DNA of 64,000 nt from Hofstenia miamia (Eukaryota > Xenacoelomorpha > Acoela > Hofsteniidae). Numbering within the stretch: position 1 is the stretch's first letter; every line of letters starts with the position of its first letter. Location of the stretch: assembly GCA_900660155.1 (NCBI GenBank), contig CABFPE010000145.1, positions 857,404 to 921,403 of the forward strand. Reading direction: 5' to 3'. The translations under genes and the position numbers were made by a program. Below, one piece after another: positions 11,520 through 22,992 of the stretch. Under the pieces are notes generated by a model. That model was not told the origin of the DNA and did no database searches. It worked only from the letters and a program-made list of their open reading frames with translations.

Positions 11520-11940
11520 TCATCATCATATCATCATTAAGTCGTACCTATTGGGGTATTCCTTGGACCATGCCCTCTATAATCAAGCTAGTCTTCTCAG
11601 TATTATTTAATTATCTAGATGTCATCAAATTATCATTATGTCATACCTTGGGATCATGTCCCTCCATCATGAAACTAATTTCAAATAATTTTAGGAATTT
11701 TTATTGATGGTTATCAAGGCCCTCTATACCTCATAATCCTTAGAATTAAGGTCACTAAAGACTTCATTAGTTTTTATCATAAAAAGACCAACTTTTTGGA
11801 CCTAATATTTGTCAACATTGTTGCCTATGTACTAAAGTACTTTTTACACAATTAAATTTTGTGGTCATTGTTTGGACTGAAACCCAAAAGCTCTCTGACG
11901 AGAGTTTGGTATTCCAACCACTGTACCACTGGGACAAATT
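11520..11940 (-). mobile_element. Possible tRNA-derived SINE
   Basis: On the minus strand a tRNA-like head starts near 11,937: GTCCCAGTGGTACAGTGGTT resembles a pol III A box region, followed by paired CTCTC/GAGAG and then GGGTTTCAGTCC, which resembles a B box. The spacing fits a tRNA of about 70-75 nt. The body below it, down to 11,520, contains imperfect internal repeats (GTCATACCTT / GTCGTACCTA, TCATCATC runs), which would suit a SINE tail. It does not look like a functional tRNA because the acceptor arm is not paired. Confidence 0.4.
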
Positions 11941-11944
11941 TTAT

Positions 11945-12809
11945 AGGATTTCATTGCTCTTATATGCTGGGATTTTCTTCAATCTTTGTTTACAATAAAA
12001 TATTCTAGATAATTCTAGATGTTTTTAAATGTGGTGTCACAAATTCAGAGAGTTATTGTTTACATTTGCATATTCTAGAATTTCTTTAAGTTTCTTACTG
12101 CTTAGCTAGAGCACACTATTTTTTGTGGTTTCTTAAATGACAAATTCTCAGAGTTCAAGCTATTGTTTACACTTGTTGACAAATATAACATTCTAGAAAT
12201 TTCTGGAAATTTCCCATATTCAAACTTTGGTGTTAACTGTTGTTGACAAGAAAGTTCTAAAAAATTTTGTGGGGAATTATTCCCCCATTCTCTCTGAGTG
12301 TAGACAACTTGTAATCATGTTTACATCTCTCTCACTCACCAATAAATTCCCAAACACTTATTTAAATATTAATTTTCACAGTGTTTAATGTTGTTTACGG
12401 GTACTCTGTAAAAACTTAGCTGTACTATTCTGTTCATTCAATCTAACTTGTTGTTGCAGATGGTAAGCATTTATGTTATTGCCTTAGTTACTATATTTTT
12501 TGACTTACAATGCTGTTAGCTCTGTAAATGTTTTTCAATATTTATTTCCTTAGCATTACAAAGATAGATATTAAATTTTTGTCTACAATTTGAATGAAAA
12601 ATTGCTGTCTCAAAGAATTTTTAACTGCCTTACCTAATGGTGACTTTTGTCCCTGCTTTGATTACATGATTCTTTTAATGGTATTATTAATTTGGAGTAT
12701 GCATAGTTGCAGATGACTGTTGACAAGCAATGGAACTGCAGAACATTGGCAGTTGTCTAACATATGACTTTGCAGAAAATGTAGTTTTACTACTTTAGCC
12801 CCCCCCCCC
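11945..12809. other. No gene seen
   Basis: AT-rich. TTCTAGA-type words recur between 12,000 and 12,260 but without coding or clear repeat structure. It ends in a poly-C run at the assembly gap. Confidence 0.45.
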
Positions 12810-12941
12810 NNNNNNNNNNNNNNNNNNNNNNNNNNNNNNNNNNNNNNNNNNNNNNNNNNNNNNNNNNNNNNNNNNNNNNNNNNNNNNNNNNNNNNNNNNN
12901 NNNNNNNNNNNNNNNNNNNNNNNNNNNNNNNNNNNNNNNNN
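12810..12941. other. Assembly gap (132 N) inside poly-C
   Basis: A run of N flanked on both sides by about ten C. The true length of the poly-C tract and anything in it are unknown. Confidence 0.98.
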
Positions 12942-14758
12942 CCCCCCCCCCCAATTGGCTATGTCTGTAACATGGTTACAATTTGGTATAGCCCCTTGAG
13001 CAAAGCTTTGGTTTCATCCATTATTAGAGAATGCCAATTTGAAAATTTAGGAAGTTATTGAGGTGATGATTAGCAATACCAAATTGTGATAAAATTTACA
13101 TTTTTGCCAATCTTTTTAAACCCATTGCACTTTATCAGTTTAAACTTCCTAACTTCATAAGTTAGATATCTTATTTGACTTTACAGAAATATTTTCAGCA
13201 TTGTTTATCATTTAATATATTTTTTAAATTCATTTTGATTAGATACTACTTTAAATGTTTGCAACTGGAAGCATTTTTTCTTAAGTATAATGAATAACTG
13301 AACTTAGCATTTCTTTATGAAATATTTTTGAAATAATCATATTTTCAATTGTTACGAATTAGCAACATTTTCTAGACATTTCACTTTCATATTTCACTGC
13401 ATTTTTTGAAAATTGCTTTATTTGTTTTTACAACATTTTAAATTGCATATATTGCAAAAATGATATACCAAAACTTAATTAGCAGTTGCATAATTTTACA
13501 TTATATGTATAATGCTTTAGATATCATTCTAGAAATACAAGGTCTCTAAAGGTTCAGCTGTATACTTTGCTTGACATTTCCTTTGTATAGTACCAATAAT
13601 TGTGTATAATTGTGGGCACATATCTTATTAGTAATAACATGATTTTTAATTGTCTTTTGAATAGTATCTTATGTCTTTTGCTAGAAATGTCAATGTTATA
13701 AATTGTAATGTGTGCAAATTTTTTGCAGTTATTTTTCAGCAATGTAATAGCTATCTTTCATAAATAGATTGTAAACACATAAAGTGGACATTTCAAATTT
13801 TAATTCATTTTTTTCATGTGAACTTCACACATTAAAAGTATCTTCATACAAATTGGTTTTTGATTACTAAGCATCTTTTACATATTCAAATAATTTAGGG
13901 TCAAGTTTTTGAGCATTCATTAATGAACTAAAACACACTTAAATTTTATTTCAAATTATTCAAATCATAAATTTATTTAACTGCACATTTTCTTAATCTT
14001 TGCATTTCTAATAATGTTTTCATGTCACCTAAAATATAATGTTATTGCATTTTTGTAGCATTCACATATAATTAATTCTATTGGTAATGGATTTACAAAT
14101 ATATTCTTTCATGATATGAAAATTATAGTGTACAATGAAAATTAGAAATTCAAATAAAATGCAAATACTGTGCAATTCCAAAATTGCGTAGTATTTGCAA
14201 CAGCTTTTGGTGATGAAAATGTGTACTAATTCTTACATATTTACAAGTTATTTTGCATTTCTGTTTGTGTGTATATATGTTATTTATACCTATGCTTCAT
14301 AGATTTCAAGAACCTTCAAGTTTGCACTTTGTGCAATGCAAATACACTTTTTCTTTGTACACCTTATTACTTTCAATTTAAATTCTTGAAAACTATGCAC
14401 TTTTCTAACTTAAATTATGTCAATGGAATTATAATTAGTATTATGATGTATATTGATTTTTTAGCAGAAACAAAAAATTTGCTAAACTAGGTTAACATAA
14501 TCCACATCCTTGTATTTTTCAACTAAATGCATGCATATTTGCACTTTTGCAATAAACATTTAACAAACAATTTTGTTCTAAAATTTAACTTAAACATGAG
14601 AAGGGCTGAATTAATTTAGAATGATTTTCTAAGGCATGTATTTTCACTTTCTGGTAAATCACATGCATGAATTGAATGTTTCATTTTTTACTAATTTTTT
14701 ATAAACTTTTGCATGTTTAAGAATTGCTTATAAACATTTTTATATTTTCCTTTGACAG
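12942..14758. other. No gene seen
   Basis: AT-rich, rich in TTTGCAT/ATGCAAA-like words, no supported gene or element. Confidence 0.45.
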
Positions 14759-15094
14759 GAATGGGAGATTTTTAGCAAACAATGTTTAACTAATTTAAAT
14801 TCCTTAAAAATTAAACAACCAATAAAAAATATTTGGGCAATTTTACAGAAATTCACTGTCTCTTTCTTGTTCAGATGATGTCACTACTTTTTGAATCATA
14901 AAACTATTATTTTGTAAGATGAATTTCTGGAAAGTCAAAAGGTAGTGACATAACCTTCCAAGAAAGAGACAGTGAATTTTTCAAAATTTAGCAAATTTTT
15001 TTTAATAGTTGCTTTATTTTTAAAGAAGTTAAACAAATTTAGCAAATTTGGCTAAAAATATTTAAATTTAAATTTTAGTGAAAATCCCCCATTC
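14759..15094. mobile_element. Palindromic MITE / fold-back element
   Basis: The two halves are inverted copies. The outer ends read GGAATGGGAGATTTT (left) and the complement of GAATGGGGGATTTT (right). The inner arms contain a perfect 21-base inverted pair: 14,849-14,869 (starts AAATTCACTGTCTC) and 14,959-14,979. A further pair, GTCACTAC and GTAGTGAC, lies closer to the centre. There is no coding capacity. Total about 336 bp, typical of a non-autonomous inverted-repeat element; a target duplication is not clear. Confidence 0.7.
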
Positions 15095-15099
15095 ATGAA

Positions 15100-15628
15100 A
15101 TTTGCATAATGGCCTATTAAATTTCTGTACTTTTGAATTTTCATTTGATTTATCATTTGCATAATGTAAAGCACTGCTTTCCTCATATTTAAATTCACAA
15201 CAGTTTGTATTTTTAATTTCGAACACCAATTATTTCCTGTTTTAATTTAAGTTACACTTTAAATGGGTATAAGAATTTCTTCCATATTACTGTCTTCTGT
15301 GCATTGTCTTCTGTGTATATCAAATTCAAATTATATTGGTTCTGAAGTACTATGTTGCAACAAATTTAAACATCCAATGCCTAAACTAGGCAAATCAATG
15401 CAAATATATTCTACCTGCCTATAAACATTGATTAATTTACCTGATGTGCAAAGACTAATTAAAGCATACCAAAATCTCACAATTAAAGTACACATGTAAA
15501 ATTTTTATGATATTTGTTCTAAATTTACAAACTGCATATCTATGTGCATTTGCATTTTTGATAATTTCAAGTGATTTTTAAAAAAGTGTACAAAATGCAA
15601 TTGTGCTATGTAAATAATTTTTATATAG

Positions 15629-15665
<37 letters not shown>

Positions 15666-16220
15666 TAATCTACAAATTTCTGAAATTAATTATATGCCAT
15701 TTATGTATTCAATGTATTTCCTTTGGCTTCAACAGTTATTGTTATACATTTAATATAAACAGCTTAATTGAGACTACAAAACTTTTCCCTAATGGACTTT
15801 GAATTTGACAATATTTAGCATAAGTTACTTACTAAATTTAGCCATTACTAGTATTCCTGGAAATCATATCCATAACTGACATTTCCGTAGAATTCTGCTT
15901 ATTCAAGTCGAAACAGCATTTTTGCTTGATTCTTTAAGGTTTATGGGCTGAATTTCAAAGAAACACCACACAATTAATTTTTACCATTACATATTCAAAG
16001 CATATGAAAATTCTTTAGATAAGCCATGTCTTACTAAGTATTGCTATAAAAAAGACAATGATTATTTTCATACCAATAACTGACTATAAACATTTAGGAA
16101 TTTAACAAATTTTAAACTGCTGCAAAGTCCCATTCATCTAGAATCTATCCAAGAGTATAATGATTTCAAAATTTTCATATTTCTTATTGCATCTTTTGAT
16201 CTAAAACTAGAATAATATGT
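15100..16220. other. No gene seen; (TA)n tract at 15,631-15,665
   Basis: AT-rich, with an uninterrupted TA microsatellite of about 35 bases. No supported gene. Confidence 0.5.
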
Positions 16221-16351
16221 GTTTCATACAAGGTGATACTAAATTGAGGCCATGACAACACAACTGTAGAAAAAATATTGGGGGGCTATTACTTTTTCTG
16301 GGGTCAACCTTAAATTTAACATTAATTGCTCATTGAGAGAAGGTATTAATT

Positions 16352-16740
16352 TCATTTACAGTAAATATTAATATTATCTTTACATATTAGTTGACGAGTG
16401 TTTTCATAACAAACTTTGACACTTTGACTGTAATTGTTCAAAAGAATGTTTGAAAATGTATTATACACCTTATCACCTGTGATTGGAATGTTGTAGGAAT
16501 TTGAGATAAAGGCCATTGCCTTCATCAGTTTTTGGCGACAAAATTTAGCAACATCAATTTTAATAAAGAAACAATATGAATACATTAAACACTGCACGAG
16601 TTCATTACTAGGACATGAGAGAGAACCTCTGTTAAGTTTATCAATGAAATCCGAATAATAACACATCAGATGTTCCACATTTTAGAGACTTATCCAGGAT
16701 ATTTTTAGAAATGTATTCTCCAACATAAACAATGGTTAAA
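16352..16740 (-). pseudogene. P-like transposase C-terminal fragment
   Basis: Two adjoining frames give YVGEYISKNILDKSLK (about 16,725-16,678) and then a 108-residue frame with SDFIDKLNRGSLSCPSNELVQ near its start. The pattern Y-x-G-x-Y-x-(S/A)-K followed after a gap by (N)RGxLxxPSxEL is the usual C-terminal signature of P-element/THAP9 transposases. A further small frame at 16,927-16,736 (CDFCQEDITQEEL) probably belongs to the same gene. It is broken by frame changes and has no catalytic core. Confidence 0.6.
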
Positions 16741-17229
16741 AAAAATTTTCTGAAATATTCGATATTTCTAATTCAAACTCATCAATCATTTTTAACTCCT
16801 CCTGTGTTATATCTTCTTGACAAAAATCGCACATGTGTTCAGAATGGATTTCTTCTTCAAGACCATCTATTTTCAGCAAAATCTTTGATTTAATGATTCT
16901 GTTAGTACCTATGCAAAATTTGTTCAAAAGAAATTTAAAAATTTCTACTATTCACAATATGTTCAATTTCACTCCATGTACATGTGATAGTTTGATAATG
17001 TTTCTGAACATTACTGATAATGATAAGAGAACAATAAGATTGAAAATGGCAAAAAAATATGAACACTTTGATTGTCAATTTATGCTAAAATAAGAAAATT
17101 CAGTTGAAAATAATTTTCTTGGTTCTTATAAAATGCAAGGCGATGCAACAATTTTAAACTCATCAAATATTTAGTTTAAAAATAAGCTCAATAATTTAAA
17201 ACGCATATAATCATTTGCAAGTATTTTCT

Positions 17230-17474
17230 ACTACATCAATGGTCTTCCAATTTACATCATCATCTGATTCAGGCCAATGCAAACGACATATATGATAGTT
17301 ATCAGTAATATCCTCATATTTAATGACATTCGGCAAACAAGATAACCATAATTCGCATGTACTTTTTTCTTATGGAAAACGAAACACATGATCTTTTTGT
17401 TTAGAATAGTTCGTTTTTTTCCTTTCTGATGCATATCCTGTATGACAACCTGCAATACTGCACATTTTTGGCAT
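17230..17474 (-). pseudogene. THAP zinc-finger domain of a P-like transposase
   Basis: From ATG at 17,474 the frame reads MPKMCSIAGC, then VFRFP, ELWLSC and YHICRLHWPE. This is the C2CH pattern of THAP domains: Cys5 and Cys10, the conserved Trp of ELWL, and the final Cys-x2-His in CRLHW. The THAP domain binds the transposon ends in P-element and THAP9-type transposases. One in-frame stop lies after VFRFP. It is the first coding piece of the surrounding element. Confidence 0.75.
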
Positions 17475-17739
17475 TCTAGCAAAGTAAGCTAATCAATCCA
17501 ACTGTAGACAGTGATCAAATGAGTAAAGCATATGCTAATGACTTATAAGCGGGGATAATTGTATGTGTGCGCAAGCAGAGTGATGATAAATATAATTTAA
17601 ACGATGAAAGAAAATAGCCCCCAATAATTCTAACAAGTGTTGCGATTTCATGGCCTCTGTTTAGTATTGCCTTGGTTTCATACTATTACTTTCTTACTTA
17701 AAGCACTGCACTTAGATGTACTATTTGAACAATCTTTAA

Positions 17740-18889
17740 GGGTGCATTCACACAGAAAGTTTGTGCTTGCTAGAGCAAGCTTTTGGCGTTCACACAGAAA
17801 GTGAGCTTACGCTAGCTTTAAATCTTGGGTATTCACACAGAGAGATTGCGATATTTTCTAGCAATGTTTTAAAGCCAGAGTGTCCACACAGCGCGATTGG
17901 CTTGTGATACTTTCTAGCAATGTATTAAAGCCAGAGTGTTCACACAGTGCAATTGTGCGAGCTTGGGCTTGCTAGAGATTTAAACAGTTGAGTTACTGAG
18001 AGAGCATTCACACAGAAAAATTTATTGCAATCCCAATTAAAGCCTAGCGCGAGCGATATTTTCTAACACATGTTTAAAGATAGTTCTATTCACACAGAAA
18101 GTGCGTGAGTGCGCAATTGTCAAAGATTGTAAATTTGATTTGAAACATGCTAAATATTTTTGACGATGACATCTCTCAATAATTTAAATTCATGCCAAAA
18201 ATCTGTACTAAGTACGTATAATGTATTTAGTTTCAAATTATTATTTAATATTATCACAAAAATGGTATTATTGAACGTATGTGTAAAATAGGTTTTGTCC
18301 ACAACATTTTTTATTTATAGCAGTTATTAGTTTAACTATAGTAACTGCTATTAATAAAAAACGTTTTGATTTCTATATTCTTAAAAATCTGCCTAAATTA
18401 GAAAGTTTTTTAATTCACCTGTAATTTAGAATTTTAAATAATATAAATTGCATTAAGGTTTATCAAATGATTTTCAGTTAGTTATTTACATAAAGATCAA
18501 TTAAATTGTAATGTTTACATATTAAAAATTATCAACTTTGATTTGCTCAAATGCAATAAAATATAACAATGTGTAGAGAATATTATTGAATATTTTCCTA
18601 ATAGCAATTAAAAGCTCGCGTTCTGTGTGAACACTCTCGTATTAATACATTGCTAGAAATCTATCGCAAGTGCAAGCTCGCTTTCTGTGTGAATGCTACT
18701 ATCTTAAAATATGTGTTTAAATTACAAGCGTGATATTGCAATCTCTCTGTGTGAATACCCTCCTTTATTTCCTCTTGTTTAAATCTCAAGATTGACTTTA
18801 TTGCTTGCTTTCTGTGTGAATTCAACTATCTTAAATCATGTGTTAAAAATACAAGTGCTATATCGCAAGCTTTCTATGTGAATGCACCC
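17740..18889. mobile_element. Fold-back element, PIF/Harbinger-like ends
   Basis: The ends are inverted copies (GGGTGCATTCACACAGAAAG at the left; right end complement GGGTGCATTCACATAGAAAG) and the trinucleotide TAA sits on both sides, a TWA-type target duplication as known for PIF/Harbinger. Each arm is built from repeats of a TTCACACAGAAAG-type motif: seven in the left arm (17,746-18,101) and five inverted ones in the right arm (18,614-18,881). The centre (about 18,120-18,600) is AT-rich and non-coding. The element is non-autonomous. Confidence 0.8.
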
Positions 18890-18892
18890 TAA

Positions 18893-19335
18893 GAATGTAC
18901 CCACAATTGTTTATGCTAACACATGTTAAAATTTTCTTACTAAATATTGAAATTACTTTAGAAATGCCATTATTTCAGATTTTTTATTAATATTGGCATT
19001 ATCAATAAATTCAAAAAATTGGAAAATTTGAACTATTCAAAATTCATTCACCACTAAGCCTAAATATTTGCATTACTAACAATAAATTGAAGGTGTCTGT
19101 TTTATTAAATATTTTAATAATCATACATTTAAGGATATCAAAAATTCTCTTGAAGTAATTTTTAAAATTGCCAGGCATTCTGTCTTTATTTGAGTGTTGT
19201 ATAATATGTAAATTATTTTTTAAATCTTAGTATTCACTATTTACAATGAAATTTACTCACAAATATTTGAATAAACTGTCCTTGCAATTATGTAGTCATA
19301 TACATATTCAATATTTCAAATTTACCTCTTAACAT
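18893..19335. other. No gene seen
   Basis: AT-rich spacer between the fold-back element and the helicase-bearing fossil. Confidence 0.5.
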
Positions 19336-19619
19336 TTTACAGAGCTGGTTCATCCCTTAAGAAAATCCTAAATGGGTAGCCAAATGGCTGAGATTTATTA
19401 ACCACTCCAGAATTTAATGAAAACAGTGGTTCATTTAGGGATTTAGTTACCAATATGTATTTTGATTTTGTCCTTAGTGACTGAATGTATGGAAGACAAC
19501 CGTTTGGCATTTGTGGCAAAGCTATTTGAAAGGGCATAAGGTTGAATGTTCCCTACTTATGATATGCAACTAGAAGTATTATTAATTGTATAATATTGAG
19601 CTTGTCTTGATTAAGCTTG

Positions 19620-20190
19620 CTTTAATGCATCCAGTGTCTGTTTATTTCCAACAAAATAGACACAATTGAGTGAATTAACCCTGCTTAGAGCAATATAAAC
19701 TTGCTCTAGACTCCATAGGTTATTCAACTTATTATTTGCTGATACCTAAATATAATTAGTCATTAATTAGTAAAAAAAAAATACCTGTGTAGCTATTGAA
19801 GGAATGCTTTCTCCAATCCCTTAATAAATAGTTGTACAATACAATTTTTTATGGGATATTGAAACTGTATGTTGAGTGAATATTTTATGAATGTCCTGCT
19901 TCAAACATTGTTTTGGTTTTTTAATCATTTCATCAAATACTCTACATCAGTAGCACTAAAATCTAGGAAGTCATGCACCACAGCAGGAAGTATCTAAACT
20001 GATATTCTTTCTTCTATATTGTCAGGAACAGAATTCAATATGTAAAGTTGGCCTTGATAAAACCAGCGATTATCACTGGAATTGGGATATTTGCATATAG
20101 CCCCTTTATAGCACAAAAGCTTTGCAGGCTCCTTCACTAATTTATTTAGAAAATTTATGTTTCTGAATAGAGACCCATTGTGCCTCAACT
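19620..20190 (-). pseudogene. PIF1-like helicase, C-terminal part
   Basis: In several frames the minus strand shows NKLVKEPAKLL, a WFYQGQLYILNSVP block, QYPIKNCIVQ with an IYKGLG block (the equivalent of the HKAQGQT-type motif V region) and LEQVYIALSRVNSLNCVYFVGN-like text (motif VI) near 19,640-19,705. Motif VI carries the Arg finger that couples ATP hydrolysis to unwinding in superfamily 1B helicases. Frame changes make it non-functional. A further short frame (19,537-19,337) probably continues the tail. Confidence 0.65.
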
Positions 20191-20365
20191 CTGCTCATCA
20201 TTTGCAGCTGCATTGAAGTAATGGATATTGCTATTCAAAAGTTCAGAAAATTGTTGTCTCTTCATTTTCTTCATCTCTTTTGCTAAATATTCTTACTGCT
20301 TCCTGTGGCAAATCTTTAAGTTGAAAAACAAAAGTGCACTCACTTCTAGTAATTGCAATAGCTTC

Positions 20366-20695
20366 AAACCTAAGTGTGGGAATTTGCCACACATTCATCT
20401 TAATATTTTTGCAAAGAAACCCCTGTTTAACTTGCAAACCTAATTTCATGTTCTATAAGAAATCTCAGAAATTTTGGTGCAACCACATTTGATAATGATT
20501 AATTGTTCTGGGAAAAATATTACAGCATAGAAGCTCAGCAATCACATTCTAGTAAAAATTTATATTATGTGTTTTAAAAAATATTTGACAATAGCAAAGA
20601 ACCTATTTGTATAGTACACTGGTACCCATCTAATATTCTAATGCCACTTTCTTAGAAATACCACAATATCACAAAGAACTGTGAGAACTTCTGTA
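20366..20695. repeat. Arm 1 of an inverted duplication inside the helicase fossil
   Basis: About 330 bp that recur in opposite orientation at 22,660-22,992. Landmarks are CCTAAGTGTGGGAATTTGCC at one end and AGAAATACCACAATATCACA at the other. By eye the arms are roughly 85-90 percent alike. Confidence 0.85.
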
Positions 20696-21079
20696 TGAGT
20701 TTTTGTTGACTTGTATGTCACATTCTTACCAAATACTGCAAAAAGTAAAATTTTGCTGAAGTGATAAAAGTTGTGCAAATCCAAACAGGTATGACAGATG
20801 GTGCTGTCAACTGCAAGCAATAATCAAATTCCACCAAATGGAAGACTGCAACTTCCTGTTTCCATAGATATCATGCCAATTTCTTAAAAGCACAAAATAT
20901 CCAATGTCTTAATCAAGAACAATTTCTCAGTCATTGTCAAATCTTTTGATGTTTACTGCTACCATTCTTTCCCCTACAGCAGTATAGTTCTACAAAAAAG
21001 AACTTAAAGATATTAAAAATATAAATGCTACCATGCCTTACTGTATGCTTACTGGCAAATGCTGTTACTCCAATATTAG

Positions 21080-21640
21080 CACCTTGTGAGAACCTATCCA
21101 GCATCAAAGCTCTGTAGAAATGACTCTTCCCAGTTCCTTGAGGTCCAACAATTATCCAAGTGTGTTAAATATATATTTTTAACTTTTTTACTTGAAATGG
21201 AGTAAAATTTATGGAACCATTAAGATATACATCTATTGCTTCCCTGATGCTATTGTAAAACATTGGTTGTTCTTGAAAAGATTCTTTGATTTGAAAATCA
21301 GATGGTGTAAGATGAGGTTCCCACATTAAAGGGTTTCCCTTTAAACAATTCATTAAAGATTTTTTTGGTGGGAGAAATCCCATTAGTTCTTCTTTAATGA
21401 AACAACCAAATCTCTTTAATGCTAACATATATTTTAGATTTTTTGAGAACTTTAAGTTGAATAACATTTGAGAAAACAGATGGAGAGTCTAGAAATGCTC
21501 TTTCACTGATTGTTATCAATTTTTGTAATAAATACCAAGCTTCAATAAAATGTTGATCTTCACTTCTCATGCCACCAAGGTGATGAATTAAGTCATGTAA
21601 ATAATATTTCTTTAGGAGTGAACCGCCATTTTCCAAATTT
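21080..21640 (-). pseudogene. PIF1-like helicase, N-terminal part with Walker A
   Basis: The segment reads, from high to low coordinate, SLLKKYYLHDLIHHLGG, then FQEQPMFYNSIREAID, then HTWIIVGPQGTGKSHFYRAL and GANIGVTAFASKHTV. The pattern (E-Q, a helix ending IxxAI, Walker A, then VTAFAS as motif Ia) is that of PIF1/RecD-type helicases in transposons. The P-loop residues Gly-Lys-Ser are intact, but the gene is broken by frame changes and stops on both sides. Confidence 0.65.
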
Positions 21641-22659
21641 GGTCCTTTTCAAAGACTCAAGAATAGATTTATTGTTAAATATTCCCAATTCTGTTGAAAA
21701 ATGGCCTTGAGATATGATTATATGAGTAAAAAAATGTAATTGGATTATTAGGATCTATAAATGAGAAACTGCTTTGGCAATTGACTTATTCTGAAAACTC
21801 TTACTAATTGACACAAATATTTCATCTTGCCTCCTTATCTTTAATATAAGTAGAGATGCTTTGCACAATGAGATTATTTTCATTATCTTCAAAAATGTAG
21901 GTTTTACATTGCAGAAAAAATTCTAAAACAGTAGAAAAAGTATCAATCTTATAACTTTTTTAAGCCAATTAATCCACAAAGCATCATTGAAATTTTCACT
22001 AAATTCCTCCCTTATAAACCAGGGAAATCTTTTTACATTAGCTAAATGTTGGAGTGCCTTAGGTCTTAATGAAAAAAGGCAAATACATTTAGGATTAGGG
22101 CCCCAGACATGTTTCAATTAACATCTGCAATTGATGTGGACTGAAATACTTTAGTAATGGCAATTGCATTTTCTCTTGATTTGTGATTGCTTTTGATTTT
22201 CTACAATAAAAACCAATCCTAAATTCTTTAGGCTTAGTTAGAGTGTGGAGAAATTCAAAAATTGTTCTAATGTATCTGTTATCAAGTAAGGAATAGATTT
22301 CTGGAAATGATATAAGTCTACATTTCTCTTCAGATTTAGCTTCCTTTGTTAAATGTGCTCTTACTCCATCATTCTTGTTTTACAGGTCCTCCTTCCAAAT
22401 AAAAATTCATCTATGCTTCTTGCAGCCTTAATACAAACTTGGCTCTTCTCCTTTAAAGTTAAATAACTTACCATATAGGAAGATGACTTAGCCAATTCCA
22501 TAGCTAGAACATAGCCATTTGAGTTTGTAATTGCTTCTAGTCTTGAAACTGTTCATTTGTACTTGCAGGATATGGCCATCTCCCACGCAAGTGTTCTTTA
22601 TATGCTAAGAAACATCTATAGAAGTCATTGTCATTGATAGCTAGATCCATTTTCCACAG

Positions 22660-22992
22660 AGGTTCCCACAGTTCTTTGTGATATTGTGGTATCTCTAAGA
22701 AAGTGGCATTAGAATATTAGATGGGTACCTGTGTACTATAAAAATAGTTTCTTTCCTGCTATTGTCAACTCTTTTTTAGCACAAATGTAAATTTTTACTA
22801 GAATGTGATTGCTGAGCTTTTATACTGTAATATTTTACCCAGAAAAATTCATCATTATTAAATGTGGTTGCACCAAAATTTCTGAGATTTCTTTTAGAAC
22901 ATGAAATTAGGTTTGCAAGTTAAACAGGGGTTACTTTGTAAAAATATTAAGGTGAACATGTTGGCAAATTCCCACACTTAGGTTTGAATTCA
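22660..22992. repeat. Arm 2 of the inverted duplication
   Basis: Inverted partner of 20,366-20,695. The Walker A segment of the helicase lies between the arms. At its lower-coordinate edge the minus strand encodes LEIPQYHKELWEPLWKMD, which continues into unique sequence. Confidence 0.85.

Larger units (their letters stand above)
16229..17674 (-). mobile_element. P-element-like DNA transposon, internally deleted
   Basis: The 8-bp sequence GTTTCATA lies on both sides (16,221-16,228 and 17,675-17,682), an exact target duplication of the size known for P elements. Terminal inverted repeats begin CAAGG and share ATACTAAA, GAGGCCATGA and TATTGGGGG over about 60 bases. Inside, on the minus strand, are a THAP-type zinc finger (17,474 down) and a transposase C-terminus (about 16,740-16,352). 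The 1,446-bp length leaves no room for the whole catalytic core, so this is a non-autonomous deletion derivative. Confidence 0.88.

Noticed and set aside
11860-11937. Functional tRNA gene on the minus strand
   Set aside because: Box-like words are present but the acceptor stem does not pair; a SINE head is more likely.
17740-18889. CRISPR-like array because of spaced CACACAGAAAG repeats
   Set aside because: Motifs are short, irregularly spaced and inverted between halves, and the context is an animal genome; a fold-back transposon explains them.
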